Shown here: positions 51,970 to 60,845 of the stretch, piece after piece
Position numbering within the stretch: the first letter of the stretch is position 1
How the letters are laid out: every line of letters begins with the position of its first letter
Assembly: GCA_022601195.1 (NCBI GenBank)
Contig: JAHZIX010000046.1
Location: 1 to 64,000, forward strand
Length of the DNA: 64,000 nucleotides
Source of the DNA: Deltaproteobacteria bacterium
GTDB taxonomy: Bacteria; Acidobacteriota; Thermoanaerobaculia; Multivoradales; JAHZIX01
Direction of reading: 5' to 3'
Made by a program: the position numbers and the translations under genes
The notes under the pieces: model-generated
Told to the model about the DNA's origin: nothing
The model's input: only the letters and a program-made list of their open reading frames with translations
Database searches by the model: none

Positions 51970-52349
51970 GAGGGAGATCCTTCCGGAGGCAGGTCATGAC
52001 CGGCCCCCATACACATCATGCCGGCCACGAGCAGCAACATGCCGAAGAGGTGGACCGGTCGGATAGGTTGATCGAAGAGCACGCGGCCAATGACCGCAGC
52101 CCACACATAGGTCAGGGCATAGATGGGATAGAGCACCACTACGGTTCCGCCGCTCCGAAAGGCGAGGGTGAACAGCAGGAGCACCAGGAGGTAGCTCCCC
52201 ATGCCAGCCAACGTCCAAGGAGAAAGAAATGCTCCCCACCAAACAGCGGTAGAACGTTCCGTTCCCGCTTTGACGAGGTACTGGCCAACGGCGCCGAGGA
52301 GAGATGCGGTGACGACGGCGGCGATGGCGATGGCAGGCGTTTTGAACAT
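51966..52349 (-). CDS. Small DMT-superfamily transporter (EamA/ArnE-like)
   Basis: The product has 127 residues with four helices (AIAIAAVVTASLLGAVGQYLV, LAGMGSYLLVLLLFTLAF, VVVLYPIYALTYVWAAVIG, VHLFGMLLLVAGMMCMG). The size and the YPIYALTYVWAAVIG segment fit the EmrE/ArnE/EamA group. The first helix lacks the glutamate that drives proton-coupled drug export in EmrE, which favours an ArnE/ArnF-like lipid-carrier flippase. It is the first gene of the phospholipid operon and overlaps the next gene by 4 bp. The start has GGAG at 8 nt. Confidence 0.8.
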   Translation of the reverse strand: MFKTPAIAIAAVVTASLLGAVGQYLVKAGTERSTAVWWGAFLSPWTLAGMGSYLLVLLLFTLAFRSGGTVVVLYPIYALTYVWAAVIGRVLFDQPIRPVHLFGMLLLVAGMMCMGAGHDLPPEGSPS

Positions 52350-52498
52350 TTATCAGCTCCTCACCGGCTTCTTTTCAGGTTCTTGGCCGGGCTCATGGAG
52401 AAGGTATGATCCAAGTTCCGTGCCACTTCGGTGGAAAATACAAATGCTTTTAGAATCAACCGTTTGACGGCTATTTTTGAGGTGGGTGCAGTCTTCTT

Positions 52499-52526
52499 GC
52501 TGCAGCTACCAGGTGGCAGCTGCAGC
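52499..52526. promoter_or_regulatory. Inverted repeat upstream of histidine kinase
   Basis: GCTGCAGCT (52499-52507) and AGCTGCAGC (52518-52526) are perfect 9-bp arms around ACCAGGTGGC, about 70 bp before the kinase ATG. It could be an operator or a leader hairpin. Confidence 0.45.
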
Positions 52527-52595
52527 TTCTTCTATGCAGCATCTGGGCTGAGAGACGGTGGGGTTCCCTGTCGGGATTGACGATAATGTCGGGCC

Positions 52596-54737
52596 ATGCT
52601 TCTCGAGTTTTCTCTCTATCTGGACCTTCTGGCCTTTCTCGCCGGCACTTTGCTCTATGGCTTTCTCTGCCGTGAGTTGCTCCGCCGGCCCGATGTGCTG
52701 CCCGGGAACTGGCCTTTGCGGTCGACGGTGGTCTGTCTGTTGGTCTATTTCGCAGCGACCCTGGTCGTCCACCAGGCCTTTCTGCTGCTGGCAGCGAGGC
52801 ACACCTGGAGCTTCGGCCGGGCCTTGAGTCTGAGTCTAGATGTCTTCCGAGCGATCGCTTGGTTGATGGTGTTCCCCCTGCTCGCCCACACCCTGGAGAG
52901 GGTGACCGCGTTGGAATTCCCGAAACGAGGCGCGTGGATTCCTCGCGCTCTGGCCATCGCCGCCTACCTTCCTCTGCTGCTCTTTGTCAGGCCGCTCTTG
53001 GAGTTCGCCGGGGCATCGGCGCCACGCTTGTCCCAGGCAACGGCTTTGATCTTTCCCCAGGTGGTTCTCCACGCTTGTGTTGGTTTGGCGATCTCCATGG
53101 TGATCTGTGAGATCTTGATCCACCGCATGATCTCGCCCCGTCAGCGAGCCTTCATGAGGGCTTTTCAAGTTGGGTTGGGGCTCTTGATGGGAGCCCTGGG
53201 GTGGAGTCTTCGAGGAGATCCCTGGGCGGTGGGTGCCATTGGGGCGGAGAGGGCGCTGCGCAGCGTTTTCCTGAGCGGCCTCTTGGTGCCGGGCTTTCTC
53301 TTTGCCTTCTTCGTTCGCCGCTACAACCTGCTACGCCTGTCTCTGTCCTTCCGCACGGTGCGCCATTTCCTCATCGCCATGGCTGCGGTGGCCGCCTTGA
53401 TGACCTTGGGACCAGCCTTGGGGTTGGAGGACTTGCAGCCGTTGCGCCGTCCCATCGCCTGGGGCTTGTTGATTGCCTTGGTGGCCAGTGGACTCTATGC
53501 GCCGCTGGTGGATCGGGCCTTACGACGTTCCAAGACCCTACGCAACCTCCTTGGCAAGGGAGTGACATCCCGTCGCTTGGATGAGCTGATGGACTCGTTG
53601 CAAGCCTCGACCCTCCCGGAGGCAGATTTGCTGAATCATGGTGCCCAGCAGTTGAGCCGCTGGCTCGGAACCGAGGCTTCTTTCTTGCCGCCACCGGAGG
53701 AAGAGCCGGCTTTGGCTTCCCTGTGGTCCTGGTTCGAAATGAGCGGTGCTGCCATGGTGAGCCGACTGGACCCTCCCTATGGTGGGCTCGCCCGCCTGCT
53801 CGGCCGTCAGCGCCTCCATGCGGTTTTCTCCCTGGTTGTGGACGGCAAGGCGGAAGCGCTCCTCGGTCTTCCCTTGAGTACCGCGGGAGGTGGCTATGCG
53901 GATGGGGAGTTGGAAGCGGTCCGCTTGGCCCTTCGGCAGCTGGCCGGCACGGTGGCGCAGCAGAGGCTGGCGGAGGTCCATCTAGCGGAAGAGCGGCGCC
54001 GGGGGGAGCAGGAGCGTCTCTCCATGCTCGGCTTGATCTCCGCATCTCTCGCTCATGAGATCAAGAATCCCCTTTCTTCCATAAAGGCTTTGGCCCAGGC
54101 CTTACGGGAAGATTTCGGACGCGCTCCCGGGGAGGCTTCGGGAGATGTCGCGGAAGCGGTGGTCGATCTAGATGTCATCGTAGAGCAGATCGATCGCCTC
54201 GATCTCACCGCCAAGGAGATTCTCGGTTTGGCCAGGCCGACGACCAGGAATGTCACGGACCTCCCTCGCCTGGTTTCCGGTACCCTCTATGTGTTGCGAG
54301 CCGAGGCTCGGCGACGAGCGGTGGAATTGGTTGGCGAGGCGGTGGACGACGTGGGAGAAGTCTCCGGTTCTGAAGCGGCTTGGCAGACCGTGGTCTTCAA
54401 CCTGGTGCTCAACGCCCTAGAGCATACGGAGGCTGCCGGAACCGTCACCGTCGCCCTGAACTCGCGAGGAGATCAGGTCCTGTTCAAAGTCGCCAATCCC
54501 TGTCCGCCTCTGACGGAAGAAGAGATATCAGCTCTCTTCGAGCCTTTTGAAAGCACCGGTGGCACCGGCCTCGGCCTAGCCCTGGTGGCGCGCCGCGCCG
54601 AAGAATTAGGAGCCCGCATCAGCGCCGTCCATCGGGAAGGCCAGCTGCAGTTCCTGATCTCGGTGGTCGCCGAACGGGACACGAACGAGCAGGGTCTGGC
54701 CGAAGAGGAATTGCCCGAAGAGGAGATGAGGTCATGA
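52596..54737 (+). CDS. Membrane histidine kinase (NtrB-like, GAF-type sensor region)
   Basis: The product has 713 residues. About eight to ten membrane helices (1-310) precede a cytosolic GAF-like region (330-460), HisKA with SLAHEIKNPLSS (phospho-accepting His near 486) and an HATPase domain with NLVLNALEH (N box) and GGTGLGLA (G box). All catalytic boxes are present. The many-helix N-terminus resembles the PrsK-type kinases paired with PrsR-like regulators. The response regulator gene overlaps its stop by 4 bp, so the two form a two-component system. Confidence 0.9.
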   Translation: MLLEFSLYLDLLAFLAGTLLYGFLCRELLRRPDVLPGNWPLRSTVVCLLVYFAATLVVHQAFLLLAARHTWSFGRALSLSLDVFRAIAWLMVFPLLAHTLERVTALEFPKRGAWIPRALAIAAYLPLLLFVRPLLEFAGASAPRLSQATALIFPQVVLHACVGLAISMVICEILIHRMISPRQRAFMRAFQVGLGLLMGALGWSLRGDPWAVGAIGAERALRSVFLSGLLVPGFLFAFFVRRYNLLRLSLSFRTVRHFLIAMAAVAALMTLGPALGLEDLQPLRRPIAWGLLIALVASGLYAPLVDRALRRSKTLRNLLGKGVTSRRLDELMDSLQASTLPEADLLNHGAQQLSRWLGTEASFLPPPEEEPALASLWSWFEMSGAAMVSRLDPPYGGLARLLGRQRLHAVFSLVVDGKAEALLGLPLSTAGGGYADGELEAVRLALRQLAGTVAQQRLAEVHLAEERRRGEQERLSMLGLISASLAHEIKNPLSSIKALAQALREDFGRAPGEASGDVAEAVVDLDVIVEQIDRLDLTAKEILGLARPTTRNVTDLPRLVSGTLYVLRAEARRRAVELVGEAVDDVGEVSGSEAAWQTVVFNLVLNALEHTEAAGTVTVALNSRGDQVLFKVANPCPPLTEEEISALFEPFESTGGTGLGLALVARRAEELGARISAVHREGQLQFLISVVAERDTNEQGLAEEELPEEEMRS

Positions 54738-56176
54738 GTCGACCGCGGCGAATTCTAGTCTGCGACGATGAATCTGCTGCCCGGCGGGGAATTCTGCGAG
54801 CCCTCGGCACAACCTATTCGTTCATCGAATGCGAGAGCGGCACGGAGTGCTTGGATCGTCTGGAGAGCTTGCCGGTGGATCTTGTGCTGTTGGATATGCG
54901 GATGCCAGGCCTGGATGGGAGAGCCACCTTGGAACGCATCGGCCGCATGCCGGCACCTCCCCCAGTGATCATGGTGACTGCGGACTCGCAGCTGCGAACC
55001 GCCATCGAGGCCTTGAGAGCAGGGGCGGCGGATTTTCTTGCCAAACCCTACGAAATCGAAGAACTCCGTTGGGTGGTGGAGCGCACCCTGGCATCCGCCG
55101 GCCTCGTTCAGGAGAACCGGCAGTTGCGGGATCGGGTCCAGAAGCTTCAGGGGCCGGACCAGCTCCTCGGCCGGTCTCCCGCCATGGAGACTCTCCTCGC
55201 CGAGGTGGAGAAGGTGGCGCCAACCTCAGCCAGTGTGTTGATTCGCGGGGAAACGGGCACCGGCAAGGAGCTGGTCGCCCGCACTTTGCACAACGGCAGT
55301 GGGGTGGCCAAGGGTCCCTTCGTTGCGGTGAACTGCGCAGCGGTGCCGGAAACTCTCCTCGAGAGCGAGCTTTTCGGCCATCGCAAGGGGGCCTTCACCG
55401 GGGCAGACCGGGAACATGTGGGCCGGTTTCAACAAGCGGACGGTGGCACCCTATTCCTAGATGAAATCGGCGATATGCCCCTGCCGGCCCAGGCCAAGCT
55501 TCTCCGCGTACTTCAGGAACGGCAGGTAGAGCCCCTAGGGGGAAAACCTCTCTCCATCGACGTCAGAGTCGTCGCTGCAACCCATCAAGACCTAGAGAGT
55601 CTGTGCCGAGAAAAGAGCTTCCGGGAAGACCTCTACTACCGCTTGCGAGTGGTCGAGCTGGCGGTTCCGCCGCTGCGCCAAAGGGCAGTGGATATTCCCC
55701 TTCTAGCGGAAGCCTTCCTCGGGGCGGCGGCCTCTAGCGCCGAGGGCCTGTCGCCAGCTGCTGCGGCTGCCCTGAACAGCCACTCGTGGCCGGGGAATGT
55801 TCGCGAGCTCAAGAACGCCATGGAGCGAGCGGCCATCTTTTGCCGTGGCTCTCGGGTGGAATTGGAAGATCTGCCGGCGGAGTTGCGCATCGTTTCTGAG
55901 AGGGGAGGTTCCCCACCTCAGGACTCGGTAGCAGAAGGTCCTGACCCTCCAGGCCAGACCCCAGCAGCTCGGCACGCGGCCACTGAATCTCCCTGGCCTC
56001 CCGGAACCACATTCCAGGAGGCCAAAGGGCAAGCGATAGAAGCTTTCGAGCGATCTTTTCTCACCGCAGCCCTTCGCCGGGCCGAAGGCAATGTGTCGCA
56101 GACGGCCCGGGATATCGGCGTGCATCGGCAGAATTTGCAGAAGAAGGTGAGGCAGTTAGGCCTCGACTCCCCCTAG
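54734..56176 (+). CDS. NtrC-family response regulator, sigma-54 activator
   Basis: The product has 480 residues. The receiver domain (1-120) has the acidic pair DDE near the start, the phosphorylation Asp in LVLLDMRMPGLDG (near 53) and the Lys in FLAKPYE. The AAA+ domain has GETGTGKE, GAFTGA (near 217-222) and GGTLFLDEIGD, and the C-terminus is a Fis-type helix-turn-helix (GNVSQTARDIGVHRQNLQKKV). It activates sigma-54 promoters after phosphorylation by the kinase encoded just upstream. A linker of about 45 residues before the last helices is Pro-rich. Targets are unknown. Confidence 0.93.
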   Translation: MSRPRRILVCDDESAARRGILRALGTTYSFIECESGTECLDRLESLPVDLVLLDMRMPGLDGRATLERIGRMPAPPPVIMVTADSQLRTAIEALRAGAADFLAKPYEIEELRWVVERTLASAGLVQENRQLRDRVQKLQGPDQLLGRSPAMETLLAEVEKVAPTSASVLIRGETGTGKELVARTLHNGSGVAKGPFVAVNCAAVPETLLESELFGHRKGAFTGADREHVGRFQQADGGTLFLDEIGDMPLPAQAKLLRVLQERQVEPLGGKPLSIDVRVVAATHQDLESLCREKSFREDLYYRLRVVELAVPPLRQRAVDIPLLAEAFLGAAASSAEGLSPAAAAALNSHSWPGNVRELKNAMERAAIFCRGSRVELEDLPAELRIVSERGGSPPQDSVAEGPDPPGQTPAARHAATESPWPPGTTFQEAKGQAIEAFERSFLTAALRRAEGNVSQTARDIGVHRQNLQKKVRQLGLDSP

Positions 56177-56184
56177 TGGCGGGC

Positions 56185-56469
56185 GGATCGACCGCCATCT
56201 CGCCGAGTGCTCGTCGGCGGGCTTGTGCGCCGTACCCATGGTACGGCTCCGCGCCCTTCTCCTGTGCTTCGACGATCTAACGGCCGCTTCACCCGCCATG
56301 TCGTTTTCTGGGGATCGACCGCCATCTCGCCGAGTGCTCGTCGGCGGGCTTGTGCGCCGTACCCATGGTACGGCTCCGCGCCCTTCTCCTGTGCTTCGAC
56401 GATCTAAGGGCCGCTTCACCCGCCATGTCGTTTTCTGGGGATCGACCGCCATCTCGCCGAGTGCTCGTC
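56185..56469. repeat. 127-bp tandem direct repeat, 2.2 copies
   Basis: Units begin with GGATCGACCGCCATCTCGCC at 56185, 56312 and 56439. The third stops after about 31 bp. The two complete units differ at only one base as far as I can see. Each contains a hairpin, GCCGTACC-CAT-GGTACGGC. The array fills the space between the response regulator stop and the convergent FG-GAP gene stop. No protein in it is credible. Confidence 0.88.
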
Positions 56470-56483
56470 AGTGGGTTCCTGGG

Positions 56484-58277
56484 TCAACAACCGACAGCGA
56501 TGGCTCCCGAGCCTTGTACCAGGCGAATCTGTCGGTTGGGGGGCACGTTGGGGAAAAACTCCACGGCATTGTTGGGCCACCACACCACCAGGGCCGTCGT
56601 CGTGGTGGCGTTCCCCATGCCAAAGACCTGCCATTGGCTGTGATGGGAGAGATAGCCGGAGCCGGCGTGGACTTCGCGCACTTGGATGACGTTGGTGCCG
56701 CCGACAAAAGCCTGCACAGCGATTCGGGCCCCCACTCCATCGCGGTTGCTACCGACGCTTGGATCTCCCTGGACGCAAACGGTCAGCGAGTTGGCGGGGT
56801 TGGTTTGTTGTCGGGCTCGATTGTTCAGCAGAAGGGGAGCGCCACCGGTGCCGCCGAGGGTATCGGTGACCACCACCAGGTCGGCATCTCCGTCGTTGTC
56901 GTAATCGCCGGCGGCGACACCGGACGAGAACTGAGTCGCCAAGTTGGCACTGGGCGGCAAGGTGGTCGTGATGTCCAGGAATCCAGCGACAGCCGGCAAC
57001 TGGTTCAGGAACATTCTTCCTGGGTTACCGACGCCGACCACGAAGGGGGGAACGTCGATAATCATGGCTTGGGGGAGAGAGCCGGCATAGTAGAGGTCCA
57101 TCCAACCGTCGTTGTTGAAATCTTGGGCCGCAGCTCCCCAACCGAATTCCAGGGGAGCCAAGCCGAGGAAACCCGCGACGTCGACGTAAGCAGGAGTTGC
57201 CGGCGCCGTGAGGGTACCTTGCTTGAGAAAGAAGGCCTGAGGTTGGGGAGGGAGGAGCACGCCGCCGTTGGGTCCCAGATTGGTGGCAAAGATGTCGATC
57301 AGCAGGTCGTTGTTGAAGTCCGCTGGAGCAAAGCCCATGAATAGGCCGGGAACTCCGAAGCCATTCGTTGCGCCGATGTCAGTAAAGGTGAGCCCGGCAC
57401 CGCCGTTGTTGCGGAAAAGCTCATTTGGGGCAGCGATGGGAGTCAGGGGCCAGGGAGCGGGAGGGTTCAGGGGTGTTAGGGCGTTGCAATTGCCTACGAA
57501 GAGATCGATGAAGGGGTCGTTGTCGAAGTGCCCGAAGAAGGCCGTGCAACCCCCCTGAGCGGTATCGACGTTCGAGCCAGCACTGATGTTGGCGAAGGTC
57601 AGCCCCCCGAGGTTTCTGAACAATTGGCTCTGGTGATTACCGGGGACGCAAGGGGCGATGGGGCCCCCGGCGCAAAGGCTGCCGGAGGCGGTGACGAATA
57701 GATCCAACAGCCCGTCGTTGTCGATGTCTCCGAAGGTTGCGTCCATGTGGGTGGTGAGTCCACCGATTCCCGAGGTGGGGGTGACATCCGTGAAAGTCAC
57801 TGGGGTGACTCCGGGGGTGAAATCGTTGCGATAAAGGCGAAAGGGAGTATCTCCGGTACCTATAAAGCCTCCGTCTCCAGTCAGGAAGAGATCCTGGTCC
57901 CCATCGTTGTCCAGATCCGCAGGCACTACCGCGGCGTTACCCAAGCCATTCAGAACGTTGGCAGTGGCAGCCACATCGGTGAAAGTGCCGTTGCCATTGT
58001 TGCGGTAGAGAGCGTTGTTTTGACCGGAGCCACCGGTGAGAAAGAGGTCTAGAAGGCCGTCACGGTCAAAGTCGAACCAGGCGGCTCCCCCCAACCCATC
58101 CCCGATGCCCACAGCACTGCTGTGGGTGAATCCTGGGGAGAAGCTGGTGTTGGAAACATCCGCAAACCTCAGCTGGCCGTGGGCCGTCAAGCTCATCGAC
58201 AGCAAGGCTGCCACCATCGGCAGGCTCCACGCGGCCTTTCTCATCGATCCTAGCCAGCTCTGCTTTCTATCACTCAT
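56484..58277 (-). CDS. Secreted FG-GAP/ASPIC beta-propeller protein, paralogue 1
   Basis: The product has 597 residues starting at the ATG at 58277 after GAGGAGG. A signal peptide (to about HGQ, residue 35) precedes a seven-bladed integrin-like propeller with Ca-binding DxDxDG loops (DFDRDGLLD, DLDNDGDQD, DIDNDGLLD, DFNNDGWMD, DYDNDGDAD). The C-terminal ASPIC/UnbV domain has DGVGARIAVQAF and HAGSGYLSHHSQWQVFGMG. The chain ends -VGC, with one other conserved cysteine in LTVCVQGDP. Ligand and role are unknown. It is the most diverged of three tandem copies and lacks their conserved upstream module. Confidence 0.88.
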   Translation of the reverse strand: MSDRKQSWLGSMRKAAWSLPMVAALLSMSLTAHGQLRFADVSNTSFSPGFTHSSAVGIGDGLGGAAWFDFDRDGLLDLFLTGGSGQNNALYRNNGNGTFTDVAATANVLNGLGNAAVVPADLDNDGDQDLFLTGDGGFIGTGDTPFRLYRNDFTPGVTPVTFTDVTPTSGIGGLTTHMDATFGDIDNDGLLDLFVTASGSLCAGGPIAPCVPGNHQSQLFRNLGGLTFANISAGSNVDTAQGGCTAFFGHFDNDPFIDLFVGNCNALTPLNPPAPWPLTPIAAPNELFRNNGGAGLTFTDIGATNGFGVPGLFMGFAPADFNNDLLIDIFATNLGPNGGVLLPPQPQAFFLKQGTLTAPATPAYVDVAGFLGLAPLEFGWGAAAQDFNNDGWMDLYYAGSLPQAMIIDVPPFVVGVGNPGRMFLNQLPAVAGFLDITTTLPPSANLATQFSSGVAAGDYDNDGDADLVVVTDTLGGTGGAPLLLNNRARQQTNPANSLTVCVQGDPSVGSNRDGVGARIAVQAFVGGTNVIQVREVHAGSGYLSHHSQWQVFGMGNATTTTALVVWWPNNAVEFFPNVPPNRQIRLVQGSGAIAVGC

Positions 58278-58707
58278 CTGAGCCTCCTCTTTCAATTCGG
58301 GATTCATCGACTAAGGTCTGCTGTCTGCCGTGATGGACACGGCGTCTTTCTCTTCTTCAAAGGAGTGAGGGCAGCTGTCGTTTTCCCCTCGAGGGCCTTC
58401 CTTCCTATCGACCTCGTTGCGAGGCTCCCTCGTGCCGCAAGATTCAGGGAAGAACGACAACCCGAGGGTGCGGGCAGAGAGACCCTCTGGCGAGAAGCGG
58501 AATCGTTTCCAGAAGCCAGAGAACCTGGTAGATCCGGAGCTGTCGCAGAGGCCTTTGGGAAAGGAAGGGTGTTGAGGCCAGGCTTGTTGGCCCGGCATCG
58601 CCGCGGGCTAGAGCCGGGGGGCAGCTCTCTCGAGCCGAATCCACCCCGGCGGGGAAGGGGAGAAACTGATAAATCAGTTCTCCCCTAGGGAGGCCAGCTG
58701 GGAGGGA
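58278..58707. other. Intergenic region between FG-GAP paralogues 1 and 2
   Basis: This 430-bp gap carries the leader of paralogue 1 and the 3' end of paralogue 2. A hairpin at 58657-58685 lies just after the paralogue 2 stop (GGGGAGAAACTGAT with ATCAGTTCTCCCC, one bulged base). The conserved GAAATATGTGTC block of the other two genes is absent. No further gene is seen. Confidence 0.55.
58657..58685 (-). terminator. Hairpin after FG-GAP paralogue 2
   Basis: A stem of about 13 bp with one bulge lies 22 bp after the stop of paralogue 2. There is no U-run on the minus strand, so termination efficiency is uncertain. Confidence 0.5.
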
Positions 58708-60513
58708 TCAGCAGCCCGGCTGGATGATGCCGGTTCCCTGGACCAACAGGACCTGCTGGTTCGGGGTGACATTGGGAAAGAACTCAATGACATTGTTGGG
58801 CCACCACACCGCCAGGCGTGTGGTGGTGGTGGCATTGCCCAGACCGAAAACCTGCCATTGGCTGTTGTGAGAGAGGAAGCCGGAGCCAGCATAGACTTCC
58901 TTGAATTGCAGCTGCCGGGTCCCGGCGATCGAGGCTTCCACGGCGATGCGAGCCCCCACCCCATCGCGGTTGGTGTTCATCGTCGGGTCGCCCTGGAGGC
59001 AGACGGTGAGGGAACCTGGTGGGTTCAGCTGCTGGCGCACCTGATTGCGCAATAGTAGGGGAGCTCCGCCGGTGCCGGTGAAAGAGTCCGTCGCCACTAC
59101 CAAGTCCATGTCGCCATCATTGTCGTAGTCTGCGGAGGCGACGCCGGAAGAGAAGATACCGGACAGGTTGGCACTTGCCGGAAGGCTGGCGGTGATGTCT
59201 TGGAAGCCCGCGGCACCGGGGAGTCGGTTGACGAACATTCGCCCTGGATTACCGAGAATGTTGAAGGTGGGAAGGGAGCCAGCGTAGTAGAGGTCAGTAA
59301 AACCATTATTGTCCCAATCCTGAGCTGTAGCTCCCCAGCCGAACTCGAGAGTGTTCATCCCCAGGAAGATCGACAGGTCGACGTAGTTGGGGTTGGGGGG
59401 GCCCACCAAAGGACCCTGCTTGAGAAAGAATGCATGGGGAAAAGCCGCCGGAGTGCCGTTTTGCGAGCCGACGTTGGTGGCGAAGATGTCGATGAGGAGA
59501 TCGTTGTTGTAGTCCGCTGGTGCGAAGCCCATGAACAACCCCGATAGACCGAATCCTGTCGAGGCGCCGACATCGGTGAAAGTGAGTCCGGTGGTGCCAT
59601 CATTCCTGAAAAGCTCGTTGGGGGCTGCCATGGGCGACATGGGCCAAATGGTGCCCGGGGTGGTGGGCGAAAGGCCGTTGCAATTCGCGACGTAGAGGTC
59701 GATGAAGGGATCGTTGTCCAGGTGGCCAAAAAAGGCTGTGCATCCACCCAAGGCGGTGTTGACGTTGGACCCAACACTGATGTTGTTAAACGTCAGGTTT
59801 CCCTGGTTGTGAAAGAGCTGACTGGGATGGTTCCCGGGGGTACATTGGGCCGTCGGTCCCATGGAACAAAAGCTACCGGAAGCCGTGACGAAGAGGTCTA
59901 ACAACCCGTCGTTGTCGATATCCCCGAATGTCGCGTCCAGGTGGGTGGTGAGGTTGCCGATACCGGAGCCGGCGGTGACATCGGTAAAGGTGACAGGTCC
60001 CCCTCCCGCGACGAAGTCATTGCGGTAGAGACGAAAGGGAGTGTCTCCAGCTCCGGAAAAACCGCCGTCACCGGTGAGAAAGAGGTCCTGGTCCCCATCG
60101 TTATCGAGGTCTGCGGGTACCGCGGCGGCATTGCCCAAGCCGTTCGCCACGCCTGCGGCAAGGGCAACGTCCGTAAAGGTGCCGTTGCCGTTGTTTTGGT
60201 AGAGGGCATTGTTCTGACCCACACCCCCGGGCAAGAAGAGGTCGAGGAGACCATCGCGGTCAAAGTCGAACCAGGCGGCACCGGCCATGCCGTCGCCGAT
60301 CGGGTAGCCGCTGGTGTGCGTAAACCCGGGGCTGAAGCTGGTTGTCGAAACGTCCTGAAATCTCAAAACGGGAGCGGGCACCGGCGCCGGCGCCTGGGCT
60401 ACTGGAGTCTGGGCTTGCAGTGAATCCGCCACGGGCAGCAAACCGGCGAGTACGACCAGGCACCATCTTGCAGTGGTCGCCGTACGTTTCGAAGCCTTCA
60501 GTCTCGAGATCAT
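58708..60513 (-). CDS. Secreted FG-GAP/ASPIC beta-propeller protein, paralogue 2
   Basis: The product has 601 residues from the ATG at 60513, which GAGGAGG precedes by 6-7 nt; an in-frame ATG five codons earlier overlaps that site. A signal peptide (to about SLQAQ, residue 35), a short Pro/Ala linker, the propeller with DFDRDGLLD, DLDNDGDQD, DIDNDGLLD, DWDNNGFTD and DYDNDGDMD loops, and the C-terminal ASPIC/UnbV domain are present; it ends QPGC. It is much closer to paralogue 3 than to 1, with long shared segments such as LEFGWGATAQDWDN and GAPLLLRNQ. Function is unknown; an extracellular binding or adhesion role is usual for the fold. Confidence 0.9.
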   Translation of the reverse strand: MISRLKASKRTATTARWCLVVLAGLLPVADSLQAQTPVAQAPAPVPAPVLRFQDVSTTSFSPGFTHTSGYPIGDGMAGAAWFDFDRDGLLDLFLPGGVGQNNALYQNNGNGTFTDVALAAGVANGLGNAAAVPADLDNDGDQDLFLTGDGGFSGAGDTPFRLYRNDFVAGGGPVTFTDVTAGSGIGNLTTHLDATFGDIDNDGLLDLFVTASGSFCSMGPTAQCTPGNHPSQLFHNQGNLTFNNISVGSNVNTALGGCTAFFGHLDNDPFIDLYVANCNGLSPTTPGTIWPMSPMAAPNELFRNDGTTGLTFTDVGASTGFGLSGLFMGFAPADYNNDLLIDIFATNVGSQNGTPAAFPHAFFLKQGPLVGPPNPNYVDLSIFLGMNTLEFGWGATAQDWDNNGFTDLYYAGSLPTFNILGNPGRMFVNRLPGAAGFQDITASLPASANLSGIFSSGVASADYDNDGDMDLVVATDSFTGTGGAPLLLRNQVRQQLNPPGSLTVCLQGDPTMNTNRDGVGARIAVEASIAGTRQLQFKEVYAGSGFLSHNSQWQVFGLGNATTTTRLAVWWPNNVIEFFPNVTPNQQVLLVQGTGIIQPGC

Positions 60514-60536
60514 GGGAATCCTCCTCATTCTCCTGG

Positions 60537-60594
60537 AAAAAATCGTCCGCTCTCTTGCTCTCGGAAGTGCTCTCCAGAGGGCGAGAGAGCAGAC
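60537..60594 (-). promoter_or_regulatory. Leader hairpin with U-run before FG-GAP paralogue 2
   Basis: GCTCTCTTGC (60549-60558) pairs with GCGAGAGAGC (60581-60590), extended by GTC/GAC at 60545-60547 and 60592-60594 across one mismatch. On the minus strand the hairpin is followed by GATTTTTT and, within 20 nt, by the ribosome site. It is placed between the conserved upstream blocks and the start codon, as an attenuator would be. Confidence 0.5.
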
Positions 60595-60599
60595 AAGAT

Positions 60600-60648
60600 G
60601 AAATATGTGTCAGTGGATAGGGAGTGTTGCCGGAAAGAATTTGCCCCG
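60600..60648 (-). promoter_or_regulatory. Conserved upstream blocks of FG-GAP paralogue 2
   Basis: On the plus strand the order is GAAATATGTGTC (60600-60611), 8 nt, GGGAGT, 15 nt, TTGCCCCG. The same blocks with identical spacing occur at 62761-62809 before paralogue 3, while the spacer bases differ. Selection on spacing indicates a promoter or regulator site; CATATT on the minus strand could be a -10 element. Confidence 0.6.
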
Positions 60649-60800
60649 AAAGATTCTCTGTTCAGCAGGGGAATTTGCCAGGGACCCAAGAGTCACTCTG
60701 TTCTCGCCTTGAATTTCTAAAATGAGCGGATCCGACGCAAGGGCTTGGGAGGGTGCAGCCTTGTACGAAAGAACTGCTGGAAATGGAGGGCGGCAGAGCC

Positions 60801-60832
60801 CGTAGCCCGACCTGGAAGGGTGTCGGGCTACG
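60801..60832 (-). terminator. Hairpin after FG-GAP paralogue 3
   Basis: CGTAGCCCGAC and GTCGGGCTACG form a perfect 11-bp stem with a 10-nt loop, 13 bp after the stop of paralogue 3. No U-run follows. Confidence 0.6.
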
Positions 60833-60845
60833 AGACGGAAGACGC

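Larger units (their letters stand above)
60514..60845. other. Intergenic region between FG-GAP paralogues 2 and 3
   Basis: This 332-bp gap contains the conserved regulatory blocks of paralogue 2 (60600-60648), a terminator-like leader hairpin (60537-60594) and, at the other side, a hairpin after paralogue 3 (60801-60832). No gene is seen. Confidence 0.6.

Noticed and set aside
51966..52349. EmrE-type multidrug efflux pump
   Set aside because: Size and helices fit, but the membrane glutamate of EmrE helix 1 is missing and the operon is about lipids, so a drug-pump label is not supported.
52440..52530. Possible sigma-54 promoter before the histidine kinase gene
   Set aside because: GG and GC elements are present near 52485-52500, but the spacing is 12 bp instead of the required 10.
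56185..56469. Possible CRISPR array
   Set aside because: The unit is 127 bp with contiguous copies and no variable spacers, so it is a plain tandem duplication.
56223..57344. 373-codon plus-strand frame running from the 127-bp repeats into the FG-GAP gene
   Set aside because: It crosses the repeat array and continues antisense to conserved Ca-binding loops; no ribosome site.
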